Positions 61,914 through 64,000 of a DNA stretch of 64,000 bases are shown here, piece by piece. Position numbers and translations under genes: made by a program. Numbering within the stretch: the stretch's first letter is position 1; every line of letters begins with the position of its first letter. The stretch is from JAZKFT01 sp039925965 (GTDB lineage Bacteria > Bacteroidota > Bacteroidia > Chitinophagales > Chitinophagaceae): the NCBI GenBank assembly GCA_039925965.1, contig JBDSXW010000094.1:62001-126000 (forward strand), in the 5' to 3' direction. The notes under the pieces were generated by a model, which saw only the letters and a list, made by a program, of their open reading frames with translations, was not told the DNA's origin and ran no database searches.

Positions 61914-62891
61914 ATGGATGCACACCTAAAAAAGCGCCTCACTAAGTTAACCATTGTTTATTGGGTTTTGCTGCTGTACATTATCGCTGCGCTGGTGTGG
62001 TGGTTTATCAGCTTAAGCCGCCAGAACGCCATCATGACCGATCTCAAAATGAGTGAACTGAAGGCAGATGACCCCGCGTATTATGAAAAAGTGCTAACTA
62101 TCCAGGAAGCTAAAAAACGAAAAGACGCTCAGTACATTGGCGAGGGGTCCATTTTTATGCTACTCATCATCGTAGGCGCAGTATTCGTTTTCCGCGCTAC
62201 CCGCCGACAGTTTAAACTGGCCCAAATGCAGCAGAGTTTTATGATGGCCATCACCCACGAATTAAAGACGCCGATTGCCATTGCCAGGCTCAACCTGGAA
62301 ACCCTGCAAAAAAGAAAGCTCGATGAAGCTCAGCAACGGCGGCTGGTAGGCAGCACCCTGGAAGAAGCCGAAAGGCTGAACGACCTCTGTAATAATATCC
62401 TGCTGACTTCGCAATTTGAAAGTGGCGCCAACCGCTTTACAAAAGAGGAACTGGAACTGGGCGCGTTGGCCAATGATTGTGTACAGCAGTTCCGGAGGCG
62501 GTTTGCTGCCAGGCAAATCGATTTTGAAACGACTGAAGAAACTGCAGTGTACGGTGAGCCATTGCTACTGCAGTTGCTGGTAAATAACCTGATTGAAAAT
62601 GCCCTGAAATATTCACCCAAAAACCACCCCGTAATGGTGGAAGTGAAGCGGGAAAAGGGGAAAGTACTGCTGCAGGTGAAAGACCAGGGACCGGGTATCC
62701 CGGTCACCGAACAAGAAAAAATATTCGATAAGTTCTACCGCATCGGCGATGAGCGCACCCGCACTTCAAAAGGAACCGGGCTAGGACTGTATCTCTGTAA
62801 AAAAATTATGGATGATCACCGCGGCAGCATACAGGTTTCAGACAATCAGCCCGCTGGAAGTATTTTTACCGCTACTTTTAGCGGCAGGTGA
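61914..62891 (+). CDS. Sensor histidine kinase
   Basis: A 325-residue membrane kinase. Two helices (about residues 10-32 and 79-95) bracket a short 45-residue periplasmic part. The HisKA domain has the phospho-acceptor in ITHELKTPIAIARL near residue 114, and the HATPase has NLIENALKYSPKNHP (N box), VKDQGPGIP (G1) and GTGLGLYLC (G2). The sensor domain is too small to suggest a ligand. Its partner is the response regulator 205 bp downstream. Confidence 0.92.
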   Translation: MDAHLKKRLTKLTIVYWVLLLYIIAALVWWFISLSRQNAIMTDLKMSELKADDPAYYEKVLTIQEAKKRKDAQYIGEGSIFMLLIIVGAVFVFRATRRQFKLAQMQQSFMMAITHELKTPIAIARLNLETLQKRKLDEAQQRRLVGSTLEEAERLNDLCNNILLTSQFESGANRFTKEELELGALANDCVQQFRRRFAARQIDFETTEETAVYGEPLLLQLLVNNLIENALKYSPKNHPVMVEVKREKGKVLLQVKDQGPGIPVTEQEKIFDKFYRIGDERTRTSKGTGLGLYLCKKIMDDHRGSIQVSDNQPAGSIFTATFSGR

Positions 62892-62929
62892 ATGGGATCT
62901 GCCTTCGGTGGCGTCATGGTTATTAATTA

Positions 62930-63090
62930 TTGATTATTGATTGCTTCAGTCCGGGACCGGAGGCAACGTTAACTGATCAAAAGCCGATTGAACTATTGAT
63001 CGATGGTCTCAGGACCCGATGACCATTGACATCATAATCAATGACAATTGACATAATGACCAAAGACGACTTGAAAAATATTGACCTACT
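62930..63090. repeat. TGAC/TGAT-type heptad repeats between kinase and regulator
   Basis: AATTATTGATTATTGATTG is at 62934-62952. The second cluster at 63019-63070 reads TGACCAT, TGACATC, ATAATCAA, TGACAAT, TGACATAA, TGACCAA, nearly regular heptads. Together they fill much of the gap within the two-component pair. Confidence 0.6.
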
Positions 63091-63096
63091 TAAAAC

Positions 63097-63801
63097 ATGA
63101 GCCAAAAAAGTTCCATATTACTCGTAGAAGATGAAGAAAGTCTTCATGAAACGCTGAAGCTGAATCTTGAGATGGAGGGCTACGAAGTCACTTCGGCCTT
63201 CGACGGCATAGCCGCCATGAAAGCCTTCCGGGCAGAATATTTCGACCTCATCATTCTCGACATTATGTTGCCCGAAATGGATGGTATCACTGTGATGGAA
63301 AGCATCCGGGTGGGCAATATCGAAGTCCCGGTGCTGATGCTCAGTGCCAGGAGCAGCAGTGCAGATAAAATACTTGGCCTTAAGAAAGGGGCCGACGATT
63401 ATATGGCCAAACCCTTTGACCTGGAAGAACTGTTGCTTCGGGTGAGCAAGCTGATTATCAAAAATAAAAAACTGCAGGATATCAGCCATATCGGTGATAC
63501 CTACTCGTTCGGTGGGCATACAGTAGATTTCAAGGCGCAGGGTGCTACCCTGGCCAATGGCATCAGCATTGAGCTGAGTAAAAAAGAAGCAGCGCTATTA
63601 AAACTTTTGCTGGAGCATAAAAACGAAGTGGTAACACGTGAGAAAATATTACAAACCGTGTGGGGCTACAACGTGTATCCCACCACCCGCACCATCGATA
63701 ATTTCATCCTTAATTTCCGTAAATATTTCGAGGCAGACAGCCGTAATCCCAAGTTTTTCCATTCTGTGAGGGGAGTGGGGTATAAATATGCTGAAGAGTA
63801 A
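63097..63801 (+). CDS. OmpR-family response regulator
   Basis: A 234-residue regulator. The receiver domain has acidic EDEE at 11-14, acceptor Asp55 in DLIILDIMLPEMDG, LMLSAR and the Lys in YMAKPFD. The C-terminal winged helix has ELSKKEAALLKLLLEH, VTREKILQTVWGY and RTIDNFILNFRKYF, ending HSVRGVGYKYAE. Activated by the adjacent kinase. Targets unknown. Confidence 0.94.
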   Translation: MSQKSSILLVEDEESLHETLKLNLEMEGYEVTSAFDGIAAMKAFRAEYFDLIILDIMLPEMDGITVMESIRVGNIEVPVLMLSARSSSADKILGLKKGADDYMAKPFDLEELLLRVSKLIIKNKKLQDISHIGDTYSFGGHTVDFKAQGATLANGISIELSKKEAALLKLLLEHKNEVVTREKILQTVWGYNVYPTTRTIDNFILNFRKYFEADSRNPKFFHSVRGVGYKYAEE

Positions 63802-63823
63802 ATGATAATTTTTGAGCAGCTGT

Positions 63824-64000
63824 TTATTTGAGTAACATTCCCCTGAAAGCAAGGCTGTCGCCATTGAATGCATTGAAGTCGACGCCGGTACTGATACCGT
63901 CTACACGACCATTTTCGTTGTGTTGCCAGATGTTCCAGCTGCGGCTGACACGGGGTTCTTTTTTTTGCTGATAATGCGCAGCCCATAGTGGGTAAGCATC
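63824..64000 (-). CDS. GH25 lysozyme family protein, C-terminal end (partial)
   Basis: Fifty-nine codons of a - strand gene run off the window edge. They read DAYPLWAAHYQQKKEPRV, then SWNIWQHNENGRVDGI and GVDFNAFNGDSLAFRG before the TAA at 63824. This is the typical end of a GH25 muramidase (YPLWxAHY, WxxWQHxxxGRVDGI, VDxNxFNG). The enzyme would cleave peptidoglycan. The catalytic N-terminal part is outside the window. It converges with the response regulator gene, with 22 bp between the stop codons. Confidence 0.8.
   Translation of the reverse strand, partial: DAYPLWAAHYQQKKEPRVSRSWNIWQHNENGRVDGISTGVDFNAFNGDSLAFRGMLLK

Noticed and set aside
63019..63070. Heptad cluster considered as a CRISPR or operator array
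   Set aside because: Units are only about 7 bases, degenerate, and lack spacers; no cas genes are in the window.
63631..63660. AACACGTGAGAA considered as a third parS site
   Set aside because: It shares the CACGTG core but the flanks do not match the consensus, and it lies in a conserved coding part of the response regulator.
1..64000. tRNA, rRNA, insertion sequences, prophage and CRISPR
   Set aside because: None were found by eye: no TPsiC-like arms in cloverleaf context, no transposase or phage genes, no spaced direct repeats. A covariance-model search could still reveal small RNAs.

Overview
The window looks like chromosomal DNA from a member of the Bacteroidota, most probably the family Chitinophagaceae. 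This rests on gene content: a gliding lipoprotein gldH, a fused E1 alpha/beta 2-oxoacid dehydrogenase, DUF2480, GHL10 and GH63 proteins, and a UbiA / type III polyketide synthase cluster. Promoter-like pairs of the Bacteroidota type (TTTG, about 19 bp, TAnnTTTG) point the same way. No rRNA, tRNA, transposase, phage gene or CRISPR array was seen.

Layout. 1-600 holds a decayed zeta-toxin type toxin-antitoxin pair. 627-8568 carries the fused E1 dehydrogenase, a copper P-type ATPase, RecQ and a HerA-like ATPase. 8777-15925 carries mnmG, a frameshifted CAP-domain secreted protein, ybeY, feoA, nadD, a chromate transporter, corA and a DUF2480 gene. Two 16-bp parS-like palindromes flank the CAP gene. 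16180-20036 holds a PpiD-like foldase, a 713-bp non-coding stretch with several DnaA-box-like words (a candidate replication origin) and nadA. 20465-35285 is mostly metabolic and regulatory: Old Yellow Enzyme, amidase, AhpD-like protein with a Crp-type regulator, PAP2-like and VOC proteins, rpoN, patatin, a DegT aminotransferase, DUF2071, a second decayed toxin-antitoxin pair, a GHL10 glycosidase and a MarR regulator.

35635-44919 contains a ThuA protein, a 1148-residue GH18 / polysaccharide deacetylase / GT2 fusion, OsmC, MeaB, an ArsR-AHSA1-DHFR-like operon and dnaN. From 45312 a Crp-type regulator precedes a tight + strand series running to 51115: YHS, DM13, DoxX, beta-barrel, YceI, DinB-like, NRDE and ATP-grasp proteins. 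It meets head-on a four-gene - strand operon (UbiA, type III PKS, methyltransferase, FAD oxidoreductase) that probably makes a prenylated or lipid phenol/quinone. The right end has a sterol desaturase family protein, kdsB, a GH63 enzyme, yicC, gldH, a histidine kinase / OmpR regulator pair and the C-terminal end of a GH25 lysozyme.

A recurring theme is short-period degenerate repeats in the gaps (TGACCAT-like heptads, AAATGTGG words, ATCAAGTATCAA words and others). One heptad array also lies in frame inside the E1 dehydrogenase linker, and a small palindrome lies inside the GT2 domain of the fusion protein. All calls come from reading the sequence. No database search, alignment or skew calculation was run, so family names are recognition-based.
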